A stretch of 64,000 bases of DNA, taken from positions 48,076,859-48,140,858 of the forward strand of contig CM067547.1 in the NCBI GenBank assembly GCA_034509755.1. The letters are read 5' to 3'. Numbering within the stretch: the first letter of the stretch is position 1; each line of letters begins with the position of its first letter. Under the pieces are notes generated by a model, which saw only the letters and a list, made by a program, of their open reading frames with translations, was not told the origin of the DNA and did no database searches. Shown piece after piece: positions 8,634 to 21,862 of this stretch. A program made the translations under genes and the position numbers. The DNA comes from Anisodus tanguticus (lineage: Eukaryota > Streptophyta > Magnoliopsida > Solanales > Solanaceae).

Positions 8634-9687
8634 ATGACTGGAAGAGAACAAATTGCTTTTGATTCTGATGTTGCTGCTACTCAAGGAAATCCCTTTGCCT
8701 TCCCCACTGCTCAAGGCACAACTAATGCCTTTTTGGTTGCTCAAGGCTCATCCAACGCCTTTACTACCGCTCAAGGGAACGTTGTCGTTCCTCCACCCGC
8801 TGGATTCCACCATGAACACCCTGAAAAGCTCATGGGCTCAAACTTCAAGAGATGGCAACAGAAAATGCTATTCTATCTGACTATTATGGGAATGACACAT
8901 TTTCTAACAGAAGATCCTCCACAAGCTGGAGATGAAATAGACCCTTCGCCTTCTGAAATGGCTGAAGGGGGCCTAGGTATCCATGTCATTAATGGCATGA
9001 AGATGGTTCTTGATGCATTCATAGTGATTTCATGTGTAAGAATTACATATTGAACTGCTTGTCAGACCCTCTTTACACGGTGTATTGCACCGTAGGCACT
9101 GCCAAATAGTTGTGGGAGAAACTGCAAAAGAAGTACAACGCACAAGATGCAGGTATTAAGAAATTCATCGTTGGGAAATTTCTGAAATTTCAAATGGTGG
9201 ATAGTAAAATAGTGATGTACCAAGTCCATGAATTCCAAATGATTCTACATCACCTGGATTTGGAAGGTATGAAACCAAATGAGCAATTTTTGGTTGCATC
9301 ACTGATTGAAAAGTTACCACCCTCATGGAATGAGTTTATGAGTTACTTAAAACTCAAAACAAAGGAAATGACCTTTGAATAACTTATTATCAAACTCCAA
9401 ATTCAGGAAGATAATAAGAAGGCCTTACCTAGGGGTAAACAACCCGCTGAGGAAAAGATAAATCTGGCTGAGGCCAAAGGGAACCCAAGCAAGAAGTGCA
9501 AGTTCCAGAAAGACGACAAGACCCAAGCAGCGGGGAAGTTCAAAGGAAACTGTCACCCTGCGGAAAACCTGGTCACATGATCAAGGACTGCCGCAAGCTC
9601 AAGACTGAGCAGCAAGATAAGAACAAGGCTAAGGGCAAGGTACAGGTTAACATCGTCAAAGACAAGTTTCTGGACGATATGATTTAG
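8634..9687 (+). pseudogene. Copia gag, interrupted
   Basis: The ATG at 8634 starts a Gag with four N-terminal repeats of a TAQGxxNAF-like motif, then the FKRWQQKMLFYL block typical of Copia Gag. A frameshift near 9035 and a TAG just before 9110 break the frame; WEKLQKKYNAQDAG continues it. Another stop follows at about 9380. The zinc knuckle (CGKPGHMIKDC, about 9560-9595) has lost its first cysteine from the frame through a one-base deletion near 9565. Gag would form the particle that packages the RNA; this copy cannot make it intact. Confidence 0.85.
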
Positions 9688-9729
9688 GAGTTCTCAGTGG
9701 TGCTAGAAGCAAACCTTGTTGAGAATCCC

Positions 9730-11064
9730 ATGCAATGGTGAATGGATACATGTGCTACAAGACACATCGGTTCCAATAGAGATGCCTTCTCCACTTATAC
9801 ACCGGTTACAAATAAGAAGTTGTTCATGGGCAACAACGTTTCCTCTAACGTGTTGAGGGTAGGAAAGGTAGTCCTAAAGATGACTTCTGGAAATGAGCTC
9901 ACTCTGAAGGAGGTGATGCATGTTCCTGAGATTAGAAGAAATTTAATTTCAGGTCATTTATTAGTTAATGCTGGTTTTAGGCTAGTGTTTGAGTCCAATA
10001 AATTTGTAATCACTAAGAATGGAATGTTTGTGGGAAAAGGATTCGTCTGTGAAGGCCTCTTCAAAGTTAACGCCATGTATGTATTACGTACAAGCAATAA
10101 TATTGAAGCTTCTTCTTACTTGCTTGAGTCTTCTAATTTATGGCATCATAGATTAGGACATGTTAACTACAAGTCCATCCAAAGGTTGGAAAAAGTTAGA
10201 GTTGTTGCCGTCTATCGACGTAAACCCTTAACATAAGTGTGAGGTGTGTGTAGAGGCAAAACTTACAAAGCTTCATTTTCGATCCATCAAAAGGAATACA
10301 GCTCTCCTCTAGAACTTATTCACACAGATATATGTGATTTGAATTTTGCATAAACTAAGGGGAACAAGTACTTTGTGACATTCATTGATGATAGCATAAG
10401 GTATTGTTACCTTTACTTGTTGAAAAGTAAGGATGAAGCTTTTGAAGCGTTTCGATGTTACAAAGCAGAAGTTGAGAACCAACTAAGCATGCGGATAAAA
10501 TCCATTCGTAGTGACAGAAGGGGAAAATATGTACCGTCATTTGAGGAATATTGTGCTGAATTCGATATTGTTCATCAAACGAAGGCTCCATACTCACCTC
10601 AGTCGAATGGTGTGGCGGAACGTAAGAACCGCACATTGAAGGAAATGATGAATGCCTTGCTCATCAATTCCGGTCTTTCCCAAAATATGTGGGGAGAAGC
10701 CGTCCTTACCGCTAATACAATTCTTAACAGAGTCCCACATAATGGTAAGGACAAAACTCCATATGAATCATGGAAAGGAAAGAAACCCACCTATAAATAT
10801 TTAAAGGTGTGGGGTTGTTTGGCAAAGGTTGAACTACCCAAGCCAAAGCAGGTCAAGATTGGGCATAAGACTGTAGATTGCATATTTATCGGATATGCAA
10901 ATAACAGTAGTGCTTATCACTTCTTAGTGCATAAGTCAGATATTCCAGATATCCACGGAGGTACAATCATGGAATCAAGGAATGCTCAATTCTTTGAAGA
11001 TACCTTTCCTACAAAGGAAAAAGACATAACCTCTCGCAAACGAAGTTATGAACAAAGCTCTTAA
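9730..11064 (+). pseudogene. Copia protease and integrase region, interrupted
   Basis: The protease starts with MDTCATRHI, where intact copies have a DSGA-type catalytic motif, so the active site has changed and a TGA precedes it. The pre-integrase block LWHHRLGHVN lies at about 10139-10168. A break falls between 10236 and 10375 across the zinc-binding end (CEVCVEAK-like). The integrase core follows with FIDD, SDRRGKY (Asp kept, Gly-Gly altered) and PQSNGVAERKN, the D,D,E layout, up to a stop at 11064. It would insert cDNA into the genome if intact. Confidence 0.85.
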
Positions 11065-11109
11065 AAATCGAGAGTCGTTGACGGCTCGGATCTAGATGGT
11101 TCAGATCTA

Positions 11110-12799
11110 GTGGATCTCGAAGTGGCTGAATATTCGGAATCTAGTGTTCCAGATTCTCAGAACTTGGAGACTCCAGAGATGGAACTAAGGCGAAGTAAAA
11201 GGGCCAGGAAGGATAAATCTTTCGGTCCTGACTTTGTAACTTATATGGTTGATGATGAACAAAGGACGATTGTTGAAGCATTGTCAACTCCAGAGGCACC
11301 GCTCTAGAAAGAAGCTATTGAGAGTGAAATAGGCTCCATTTTGCATAACCATACTTGGGAGTTAGTTGATCTTCCTCCGGGAAATAAACTGTTGGGTTGT
11401 AAATGGATACTCAAACAGAAGTATAAAGCAGATGGGTCTATAGATAAGTACAAGGTCAGGTTGGTAGTCAAGGGCTATCGGCAAAAGAAAGGCCTTGACT
11501 ACTTTGACACGTACTCCCCGGTGTCTAGAATGACGTCCATACGAGTATTCATTGCGATCGCAGCATTGCGTGACCTTGAGATACATCAAATGGATGTCAA
11601 GACAGCCTTTCCTAAATGGTGATTTGGAAGAAGAAATCTATATGGAACAACCCGAGGGGTATATGGTTCCAGGGAAAGAGAAAAAAGTCTATCGACTTGT
11701 CAAATCTCTGTACGGGCTGAAACAAGCCCCGAAGCAATGGCACGAAAAAATTGATAGTACTCTACTATCAAAGGGTTTCGCCATTAATGAGTGTGACAAA
11801 TGTGTCTATATGAAAGGTAACTCTGACTCGTTTGTCATGATATGCATGTACGTAGACGATATGTTGATCACGTGGAGCAGTCCTAGCATAATTCTAGAGA
11901 CTAAGAACATGTTGAAACAATGCTTCGACATGAAGGATATGGGTATCGCAGATGTCATATTAGGGATAAAAATCTCTAAGACGTCTGACCAACTGGTCTT
12001 ATCTCAGTCTCACTACATCGAGGATGTTTTGAGAAAGTTTGAGATGTTTAACAGTTCACCTATAAAGTCACCAATTGATAGAAATCAAAAGCTTGATAAA
12101 AATCGTGGTGCACCCATATGCTAGGAGCAATATGCACAGGTGATTGGTAGTTTGATGTATATAACAAACTGCACCTGACCTGATATTGCTTATGTAGTCA
12201 ACAAGTTGGCTAGGTTTACCCGTAATTCGAGTAATGATCATTGGAAGGCATTGAATCGGATACTACAATACCTGAAATATATGCTAACTTACGGGTTGCA
12301 TTATTCGAGATATCTAACTGTACTAGAGGGGTACAGTGATGCAAACTGGATATCTGATATAGAGAACACTAAGTCCACCCGTGGGTATGTATTTACAATT
12401 GTTGGTGGAGCTGTGTCTTGGAAATCCTCTAAGCAAACTTGTATCGCTCGATCCACGATGGAATCAGAGTTTATCGCTTTAGACAAAGTAGGAGAAGAAG
12501 TTGAGTGGCTTCATGACCTCTTAGAGGATATTCCTTGTTGGAACAAACTCATACCTTCTGTAATGATCCACTGCGACAACCAATCGGCTCTAAGAAGGGC
12601 ACAGAATTCTATGTACAACGGCAAATCTCGTCATATTCGACGGAGACATAAGACCGTTAGGGAGCTGATCACCACGGGTATAATATCCATTGATTACATA
12701 AAGTCAAAGGATAACATAGCGGACCCGCTGACAAAGGGTTTACCCAAAGATCAGATGTTCTGGCTGCTTGGGAGAATGGGCTTAAAACCCAAGGTATAA
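11110..12799 (+). pseudogene. Copia reverse transcriptase and RNase H, interrupted
   Basis: WILKQKYKADG and VKGYRQKKGLDYFDTYSPV mark the start of the Copia reverse transcriptase. One extra T near 11610 shifts the frame inside the DVKTAFLNGDL-like motif. The catalytic YVDDM is intact at about 11869. Stops at about 12122 and 12177 interrupt the link to RNase H. RNase H then continues with GYSDANW, DNQSAL and a HIRRRHKTVRE block. The product would copy RNA to DNA and degrade the template; it is inactive here unless the lesions are assembly errors. Confidence 0.88.
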
Positions 12800-13427
12800 G
12801 GACCTATACGGTGGTAACCCAACCTTACCGACTAGAGATCCCAGGAATTAGCTTCAATGGGAAAACTAAGTTGTAAAGGTTCAGTTGATCGCTTCGGTGG
12901 AAGCATGAGCACTTCGGATAGTGATTTCTGTAATGAAACACCAAATCCAAAGTCATTTCCGCGATAGACTATAAGTGCTATCTGCAGTGTGGGTGAAGGT
13001 TAAGTTTCCAAAACCTTTAATGATCCTCACCGGTTGAGGTTAGGTTTGGGAAAACTTTTAATGATTTGTAACACTTGTAAAGTGGGGTATAGCAGGATAC
13101 CTTGTAGGAGACCACCTATTTAAGTGCGAGGACAGACCGCCTCAAATGAACACACTTAAGAATCCAAGAAGTGTCCACGGCCACAACGGATAAAACATTA
13201 CGAAGAACTGAGTAAAGGAAGTTGTTGTGTTGGTACCGTTGACTTGGCTTACACTAAACACTGACGGTTCAAGACATCACATTCACCACGCACTAAGTAA
13301 GTCCGATGGTATTCAACTATGAAAGGTTCAAAGCGTATGCTACCTATCCAGATGTAACATCGGTCCGCTGAAAGATTACTGGAAAATACACCATGTGTGT
13401 GTGCCAAAATCTCTTTCAAGAGAGGAT

Positions 13428-14337
13428 TGTTGGAAATTTACTAATGTGGAATTAAGTATATCCCATTAATTTATGACTCGAATAAATTGGGGCCCGCACG
13501 TCAGAAAAAGTCATTTCCACACGTGCACACGTAGTGCCAAGTATCGCAAATTTCATTAGTGAAAAAGATATTGGTACGTATGTAATACGTTTGAGACATA
13601 GAATTATGGACGGTTATTGGCCAAATAACAATGTATTCCATATTGGTAAAAGAAGGAAGAAGTGTAAGATGAAACGAATCAGAAATCGCCGCGGCGCCTC
13701 CCAGGCAGCGCCGCGGCGCTAATTGGTTGTCCAGTCACTGAAGCCGCGACGCTAATTTACAGAGTCGCGGCGCTTCGGAGGCAGAATGCTGCGACGGAAA
13801 GTTGGAATGTTCTGACCTTTGAGCTGCTTTTGGAGCATTGATTCTCCATTACTTGGCACATGAATTCAGCCATTATTTGGCTAAATGTAACCCCTCTATT
13901 AAGTGTCATTACATGGCTATTGAAGGCCATTGGATGGCTAGTTGAGGGATCTTCTCCTTACACTATAAGTTGAGGCATTTGGCTCAATTGAAGAACACTA
14001 CACAACACTTAGAAAATAATCCAGAATTTTATGAATTCATCTTCTTCCTCTCTAGCAAAGTTACTATACTCAAAGTTCTTCAAGAGTAACACTTGAGTTT
14101 CCTTTGCTCAATTGTTAAGTTGTTGTTGTATCTTGGGAGACTATTGCCCGACAACGTAAAAGGAGATATACGGGGCAATCTTGTCTTAAAGACAGAGTGA
14201 CATCACTCGACTCAGCAAATTACACAAGCAGTTTGTTAAGTTCTTGATTTCTAGTTTATTGTAATATTTAGTTTATCATTTCTTACCATTGTAATAGTTA
14301 CTTACTTTCCGTTCCCTACAACAATTGTATCCCAACA
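13428..14337 (+). repeat. 3' LTR of the Copia element
   Basis: A 910-bp partner of the 5' LTR, preceded by the purine run AAGAGAGGA. The LTR segment AATCTTGTCTTAAA is conserved at 14177-14190. The main difference from the 5' LTR is the GC-rich patch at about 13685-13775, which is longer and has an extra CGCGGCGC-type arm. Confidence 0.93.
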
Positions 14338-14912
14338 ACACATACCATAAGAAATTTGATTTTTAACGACTATTTCTTAACAAATGGACATGAATCCGGT
14401 CTAAAACACCACATAAACGCGGCTTCACATCAACCAAATAATCCTCCAGGACATAGCCAATACGTATCATGACTAAAAAAAGAACTTTTTTTCACTTCAT
14501 CACAAGCTCCATTTTGTGTGTAAAATACTAAATTCAGTGATCTTAAAGTTTTGGAATGTTTTAAAGATGAAGGTCGGTGACCTTTTCCTGAAAAAATTAT
14601 GATGCATGGATGAGCGGTGTGGAAGTTGTGTTTTGTGGTGGAGGGACAGTGGATGGAGAAATGAATTTCACATATATGAGATAAATGGAGAAACAGGGGC
14701 ATGATCGGCTCATTGGAGGTGGTGGAGATAGAGTAATATGTTGTAAAGGCAAATTGGTTGAAGGACAGTGGAATAGGGACGTCGTAGTTAAAGTGAAAGA
14801 AAGAATGTGAAAAAGTGGGTAGATTTTTTATATAATCCACTTCACCGTAGAACAAAGTTATAAGTTTCATAAACTTCAAGCACAAACTAAAAGGACAAAT
14901 TTAAACCTTTTC
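14338..14912. other. Spacer between Copia element and LINE
   Basis: No recognised repeat ends or motifs. An antisense frame of 151 codons (14430-14885, minus) exists, but its translation matches nothing I know and has no convincing start context. Confidence 0.5.
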
Positions 14913-15098
14913 TATAATTTTTTTTTTTTTAATTAAGCCATCACCTTTAGATTGTGAGCCTTAGGTGTGGGGGGGTTTGGCAAGATTTTACAATGACAAG
15001 AGGGGGACATGAACCTTACCTCAAACCTACAAAAAAGATTGTCAAGCAATCTGGGAAAGGAGAGCCTATACATACCTTTCCCTCTATTCAAGAAAGAT

Positions 15099-16840
15099 TT
15101 AGCTTACAAAAAAATTACATTTCTCATATCTTCTTCTAACTGTAGGGACTTGCCTTTCGTCTAGTTGAATCAATCCCTTTACCTCTCTTGCAAGATCTTG
15201 AGAGAGCGATATATAAGGCACTGTTTCCACTAGTTGATGCTTATTTTGCCAAACAATCAGCCACTTGATTAGCTTCTCTATAACAATGAGAAATCTGATG
15301 AATAACATCATTTAGCATACTGGAAATGCTGCAAATTGTGTGCCTCAGCTTCAAGTTAGTAGTATCCTTCTTCTTAAGGATCTCAGTGATGATAAGTGAA
15401 TCCAATTCAATGTGCAGGTTCTGAAGACCAATCTGAATGCATAACTTGAGTCCATATTTCACAGCCAATGTTTCTGCTTGGTTATTGCTGCTTCAGTTAA
15501 CAGGTATAGAAAATGCCATCATCATGTTCCCCTCAGTTCTAATAATGCCTCCAATAGCAGCCTTGTTCTTCTTCTTAAATAAGCTTCCATCTGTGTTGAG
15601 TTTAACAATGTCAGTGTTTGGCTTAATCCAAGATACAACTGTGCATTTAACACACTGCTTCAGCCTCTCTATCTTGCTGCATAAATTATGCCATACTTCC
15701 TCTGTGCTAATGACAGGGAAATCATCCTATATAACACCATTCATATTCCAGATGCGTTGCTTGACCATGTTATAATGATAGAACTTAATCTTGTCTCCAT
15801 ATTTGCAAGCACTCCATGACTTCCACAGTTTCCAGCAAATAACAATTGAAGCTGCTTGCAATATGAGTCTATGAATTCTGTTTTGGGCTTTTACTCCCCA
15901 CCATTTCCTGAAAATGGCATTTATAGGTTGGTGTAGGTGGATAATTCCTAGAGGTGCACCCATTGCCTTCCAAATACAGTCTGCTGCCTTGCCTTCAATG
16001 AACACATGCTGCATTGTATCATGTTGAGGCACATAACAACATCTGCAACTTACCATCTCATCTTCACTGTTGTTGATCATAACTCTAGGAAATGATAGTT
16101 TGCCTAGAAACATTGGCCAATAGATAAAAGACATTTTGAAAGGAATTGATTTGTGCCAAATCTTGCTCATGAATTCATTTTTAGCCATTTTCCTTCTAAT
16201 CAAATCCCCATGCTGATCCATTGGAGTAATTTTCATCTTTAGTGTTATTCCAAATAGCATGGTCTTTTCTTTCTTTTGTTCCAATTTCTATAGAGCTAAT
16301 GTGAAGTGCAACTTGACTTGGAAGGGTGGTGTACATTTTCTGCATATTCCAACCTTGATTTAACATATACTGGTTCATTTTGTCTTTGTAATTGGCTCTG
16401 GTCATAAGATTTGGACAAATTTTAGCAAAATGCCCAATTTCTGTCTAGTTGTCCCACCAGAAGCTGCAAGTGCCATTGTTGATCCTCCACTTTATATAGT
16501 TCTCACTCTTTTCCCTTGCCCATATCAAGTGTTTCCAAGCCTGAGAATTTCCAGCAACCCACTATTTACCTACTGGATGCATCCTAGGACAATATTTAGT
16601 AATCAAGAAAGCCCATGATGATTTTTCGGTCCTGAACTTCCATCACCTCTTCAAAGATAAAGTATCAGCAACATCTCTTATAGACCTTGTACCAATTCCA
16701 GCTTCAGTCTTAGGAAAACACTTATCCTCCCATCTCTTCCAATGATACTTGTTTGTTTCATTTGCAGATCCCCAAAAGAAGTTTGTAATATGCTTTTCTA
16801 TGAGCTCCAGTGTATCTTTAGGAGGGTTAATAGCAGACAA
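15099..16840 (-). pseudogene. LINE ORF2 C-terminal part: zinc-binding RVT region and RNase H
   Basis: The frame at 15727-16284 holds the zf-RVT type segment (KMSFIYWPMFLGKLSFPRV, HVFIEG). The frame at 15241-15468 holds the RNase H C-terminal half (HIELDSLIITEIL, YREANQVADCLAK). The last frame ends at 15099. The 16643-16840 frame carries the connection after the reverse transcriptase (EKHITNFFWGSANETNKYHWKRW). At least three frame changes separate these pieces. An RNase H domain at the end of ORF2 is a feature of many plant L1 elements. Confidence 0.85.
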
Positions 16841-16930
16841 TATATATATATATATATAGGCAATGATTGAATCACACTCTTAATAAGAATCATTCTACCA
16901 CCACAAGAAAACATATTACCTTGTCAATCA

Positions 16931-18660
16931 TTAAGCCTTTTTCACAACTTTAGAAACCATATTATCAAAATAAGCAATTCTTTTTTTACCTATATAGATA
17001 GGACATCCAAGGTAAGTAAAAGGAAATTTTTTGTCAAGAAAGTCAGTACATTTTCTAATTCTATTAATCCTATAAGCACAAGCTTTAGGACTAGTCAAGA
17101 AGAAGCTTTTATCCTTATTAACCGTTTGACCAGACACCTTTTCATATTTCCTAAGTTGTTTCATGATAAGCTTAATGGTTTTAGAGTTACCACTGCTAAA
17201 AATAACAATATCATCAACATAGGCAAGGTGAGTAATCTGAGGGTCATTTTTATGCACCGAGAAAGGAATAAAGTTAAGATTATTGAGGAGATTGTTCAGA
17301 GACCTAGACAGCACCTCAACAGCAAGAATGAAAAGGGAGGGAGATAAAGGGTCACCTTGTTTTAATCCATTTATAATCACAGAGTATCACATATTTGATA
17401 TGCTTCTCCAGATAAGATCTAACCACTTAGTACTAAAGCAAAAATTATTCAAAATTATAAGCAAAAAAGACCAAGAAAGCCTATCATAGGCCTTGATGAT
17501 ATCCAGTTTAATTACCACAGTTCCCCCCTTATTGACTTTTGAAATGCCATGGATTATTTCCTGAGTGAGTATCACATTATCAGTGATAATTCTCCCAGTT
17601 ACAAATCCACTTTGGTTTTCTGAAATCAGATTAGGGAGAAGAGAATTGAGCCTAATAGCTAGAATTTTGGAAACAATTTTGTTTGAAAAATTACTTAAGC
17701 TAAGAGGTCTCAATTCACCAAAACAAGTGGGAGTATCAATTTTAGGAATTAGAGCAAGACAAGAATGAGGATAAAACTTTGTAAAAGGTTTATCTTGGAA
17801 GAATTCTTGCACAAAAGCAACTATATCTTCTTTGATAATGTTCCAACAAACTTGGTAGAACTTACCATTGTATCCATCTGGACCTGCAGAACTATCCATG
17901 CTCATATTGAAAACAGTATTTCTTATCTCCTCTTCTTCAGGAAGTATAGTTAACAAGGTGTTGTCCTCATTTGTGATGATATGAGGTATGCAATCAGTCA
18001 CACTGCTTTCCGGATCTGTAAGCTTCAAGTTGAATTGCCTCATGAAATGTTTTATAGCAGCTTTGGCATTTTTTTCATCTCTCCCATGTACCTTTGTGGT
18101 TCTTAATTCTATGAATGTGAAGCCTTCTTCTTTTGTTTCTTAGGACACTATGAAAATATTGTGTTTTTGTCACCATCCTTGAACCATTTTAACTGAGTCT
18201 TTTGCCTAAGCATAGAATCCTGTAGGATCAACCATCTAACATATTCTCCATACCCCTTGTTTAGATCTTCCCTCCCTTGTTCTGAATTGTTCATCACATC
18301 CATTTCTTCCAAAAGCTCTACTTTAGCTTCCCATTCCTTCACTTCATCATTAATGTCACCAATGTTGTGTCTGGACCAAGTGCTTAATTTTCTGCTTAGC
18401 TTCTTCAATTTACCCTAAAGCCTCCACATTGCATTTCCTCTAATGTGCTCATCCCAACACTTTTGAACAGTTTCCATAAACTGAGGCTTGTCCACCCAAA
18501 AATTAAAAAAATTGAAATACTTGATATGATCTTGTTGAGGATTATGACATTTTAGAAGAAGTGGTCTACGATCAGAACCAGTCCTGGACAAATGCTTAAC
18601 CACATTATTTTGGAAAAATTCTGCCCAATCCTCATTTACCAAAATCCTATCCAGTCTCAT
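16931..18660 (-). pseudogene. LINE ORF2 reverse transcriptase
   Basis: The segment at 17387-18043 contains SSAGPDGYNGKFYQ and LIPKIDTP, then NQSGFVTGRIITDN and KLDIIKAYDRLSW. The next frame (16931-17380) contains GLKQGDPLSPSLFILA and the catalytic LAYVDDIVIFSSG. These are the ordered motifs of a non-LTR reverse transcriptase. The end of the endonuclease domain (RLDRILVN, HLSRTGSDRRPLLL) lies at 18415-18660 and a linker at 18148-18408. A stop just before 17387 and other breaks mean no continuous product. Confidence 0.9.
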
Positions 18661-20762
18661 TCAAATCCTTTTACTAGGAATCCAGTAGTTGCACCATGTG
18701 TATTTAAAGTCCAATATAACCAAGATCATTCAAACCACAAGAGTTTATACAGTTTATGAAGTCCAGACTCATAGAGGCTCTATGTGGAATACCACCTCAC
18801 TTTTCATCAGGTTCCATAATGACATTAAAGTCCCCTCCCATGCACCATGGACCATCAATGATGCTCCTCACTTCTTCAATAATTTCCCAGAGATATTTAC
18901 TTTCTTCAGGTGTGAATTTTGCATAAATAACTATAACAAAGATGCTATTTTCATTGGGCAGATTCTTCATGTTGAGAGTGATTTGTTGATCATCATTGAC
19001 AATGATCTTAGTGTTGTCAAAATCCTTCTAGAAGCATCATATTTGAGCATTAGTATTGGTCTTGCAATGGTGGAATCCAAAGTATCTTTTATAACCTTCT
19101 ATTTTGTTCATATCCATAGAGGGTTCATATATGGCTACAAAATCACTCTATTGATGTTGACTCTATTAGATCTGACCCCCTAATTGTAATGATCTGTCTG
19201 GTCGTTTTAGCTAAATATCCTTATTTTCCTATTTTTACCCTTCTCGTGGTCTCTATGCGGGGTTTGTGATGCGCAAGGATGGATGGCATGGATCCCAAGG
19301 TCCATTTTTATGAGTTTCGGATAAAAAAGGCCAAGTCTGGAAACTTAGAGTTGGTTAGTTTGACTCAAAGTTAACTTTTGGCTAGATGAGTTCATTTCTG
19401 GGTTCCGCCGCTTCCGGTAGTTCCGGAGGTCATTTATGACTTAGTCGAGTCATTAGTTTGCTTCCCAAGGAAATCGGATGTATTTTGTGGCCTTATGTGT
19501 GAAATTTGGATATTTGGTTTTCCCAGGTGATTCTTTAGAAAAGTATGCCTTAGCTCGATTATTTGTGGAATCTGAGAGTATGAGCAAGTTCGTAGCATTG
19601 TTTACCTTGGACGAGCATGTCTGGTTTGTGTCCGGGGGTTTCCAAGAGTGTTTTGGGTGTTGGATAGAGGATTTTGCTATTTTACCACTGCTGGTGTCTG
19701 GTGTCCGCCATGGTGGCACCAGTATCCGCTTCGGCGAGTCTGCCTCGGTGAGAGGTTAGCTCACCAAAGCGGAAGTTGGTGATTGGGTAGTTTCTACCAC
19801 AGCAGAATCAGGTCTACCGTGGTGAGAGGTGAGGTGTCAAGTGACTCTCGCTCCAGTGAAGGCCTTTCCGCCGCAGCGGATCCGCTCCAGCGGAGTTGAT
19901 TTCGCTGGGGCGGAGCACTGTTCAAGTGTCCTATAAATACTCTTAGGTCAGAAATTTCTTTCCCAAAATAGTCTATCTCGATAGTGCCATTTGGGAGTAT
20001 AACCAGAGCCTTAAGAGCAATTTCAAGCCTTGGGTAAGAGTTTTCTTCATTATTTGGTTTAAGTTTATGATTCTAAGTTTATTAATGTTGGTTTAGCATA
20101 TTATTTTAGTTGAGGAAGATGAGTTATGCATGTTGTGAGAATAAGAGAGCTATATGGGTGATTTTAATAGAGATTTATGGATCAAATGGTGTTAGTATCC
20201 TGAATTAGGATTGGATTATATTAGATTATCATGTTATAAGTCTTAATTTGATTATAAAAGCATGTTTTCAATTGGGGGAAATTTCTAGGGTTTTAATTGG
20301 GCCTTTTTGATTATTGTTCAATAGAGGTATCAAATGTGAATAGATTTTCAATTAACTCTAGGATATGACTAGTAATCTTGGTTATTGTGTATTAAAGTTT
20401 GAGTCTTGGTAGCGTGGGCTCGGGATGAGTATTTAAAGTCTTGTTTTGTGTGTTAGCCTTATATTAACGATGTAATATGCGTGAATAGACTTCGATTATC
20501 ACGAGGCGCAAAGGAAGGGCAAGGCTATCACAGAGGCTTGATTTTGTTGCGCATCTGTTCGGCTTTGAGGTAGGTTACGATTTAGCTTTTCGAGACTCCG
20601 AATAGAAATACGTAATTAGTTATAAATATTGAGGGGTATTGCGCGTGTTTGGGGGTCCTACTCAGGTGGTTGTGATGAACGTCTAAGTGGGTACCGGTGT
20701 TGAACTGTGATGATGGGATGATTTGGGGAATCAGCCTTAAGATGATTCCAATTGTTGACTAT

Positions 20763-20817
20763 TTGGGCTTGTCGCCATATGTGGGCTCGTCGCCATATGT
20801 GGGCTCGTCGCCATAGT
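20763..20817. repeat. 18-bp tandem repeat, three units
   Basis: Three consecutive near-identical units of the form GGGCTCGTCGCCATATGT lie inside the solo LTR. Confidence 0.85.
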
Positions 20818-21498
20818 TGATTGATTTGTCTATTCATCACACATGCTGTTGATATGATATCTGGAATTGTACTTGGATTTTATGTGTTATGAACTCATGA
20901 AAGCATGTGGTATTTCATCTCTTATTTGGTTGCATCTCATTATATCATGATTCTTGCCTTATCTATGTCATTTGCATTCATACACTCATGGTTCTGGTGA
21001 TATTGACATTGGAATGGTATGATTATGTTATTGGTCCAAGTGATTGGGAAATGGTAAGAACATTATTGAGATTATGGCAACACTAAGATGATATTGATAT
21101 GCGGGGAGCAGAGTTGCACGCCTGCAACATGATTGAGACTCGACAAATGAGTCATGGACTCTAGTCAGATTCGTGTGTGGAATTTCGGCTGGCTAGGAGC
21201 GGTATATAGACTTCGCAGGTCCCTCAGGGGTGTACGGATCATAAATAAACCTTGACGTACTGTATACCATGCTGAGAAAAGTACCTTGCATATACATTGC
21301 ATTCATATCATACATAGTTATGTCATTTCATTGATGAATTGTGATGAACTGTGTATTGAGTTATTACAAACATCATGGTTGGATTCTGAACTTGAAAGGT
21401 TATTTGTTGAGATTGATATATGATATACTGTTGAACTATGTGAATAACATGTTGACTATGTGATGTACTTGGGTTATTAAACTATTAGCATAGGTTTA

Positions 21499-21862
21499 TT
21501 TGGTGTCAACTTGGTATTTATCTCTGATTATGTATCTTCCGTCGTTGTCGGCCTATGATGTCTATGGGGGTACGCTTTGTACTCATGCTACACTTGTTGC
21601 ATTCTTTTTGGATGCAGATTCAGTACCTTCCACCTCCGCAGGACCACGTGGCTGAGTCAGAGATGTGATCCTCAGTATACTTTGGTGTCACCTTGGTATT
21701 TATCTCTGATTATGTAACTTCCGTCATTGTCGGCCTATGATGTCTATGGGGGTACATTTTGTACTCATGCTACACTTGTTGCATTATTTTTGGATGCAGA
21801 TTCAGTACCTTCCACCTCCGCAGGACCACGTGGCTGAGTCAGAGATGTGATCCTCAGTATAC
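21499..21862. repeat. 182-bp tandem duplication inside the solo LTR
   Basis: 21499-21680 and 21681-21862 are nearly identical. Both end in the GTGGCTGAGTCAGAGATG, then GATCCTCAGTATAC stretch. The high identity suggests it is younger than the LTR insertion. Confidence 0.93.

Larger units (their letters stand above)
7678..14337 (+). mobile_element. Ty1/copia LTR retrotransposon, near complete, mutated
   Basis: Long LTRs (7678-8598 and 13428-14337, TGTTG...CAACA) bound an interior with gag, protease, integrase, reverse transcriptase and RNase H in the Copia order. Flanks GCACA and ACACA fit a 5-bp target duplication with one mismatch. The coding region carries multiple stops and frameshifts, so this copy is non-autonomous now. 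The usual TGGTATCAGAG primer-binding site is absent after the 5' LTR. In its place is a 14-nt sequence complementary to the element's own LTR. The 12800-13427 interval is a non-coding 3' region before the polypurine AAGAGAGGA. Confidence 0.93.

Noticed and set aside
14430..14885. A 151-aa antisense ORF
   Set aside because: No recognisable motif, no supporting start or splice context, and no similarity to any family I know. It is more likely a chance frame.
20763..20817. Three 18-bp repeats considered as a CRISPR-like array
   Set aside because: The units are contiguous with no spacers, in plant nuclear LTR sequence. It is a small minisatellite.
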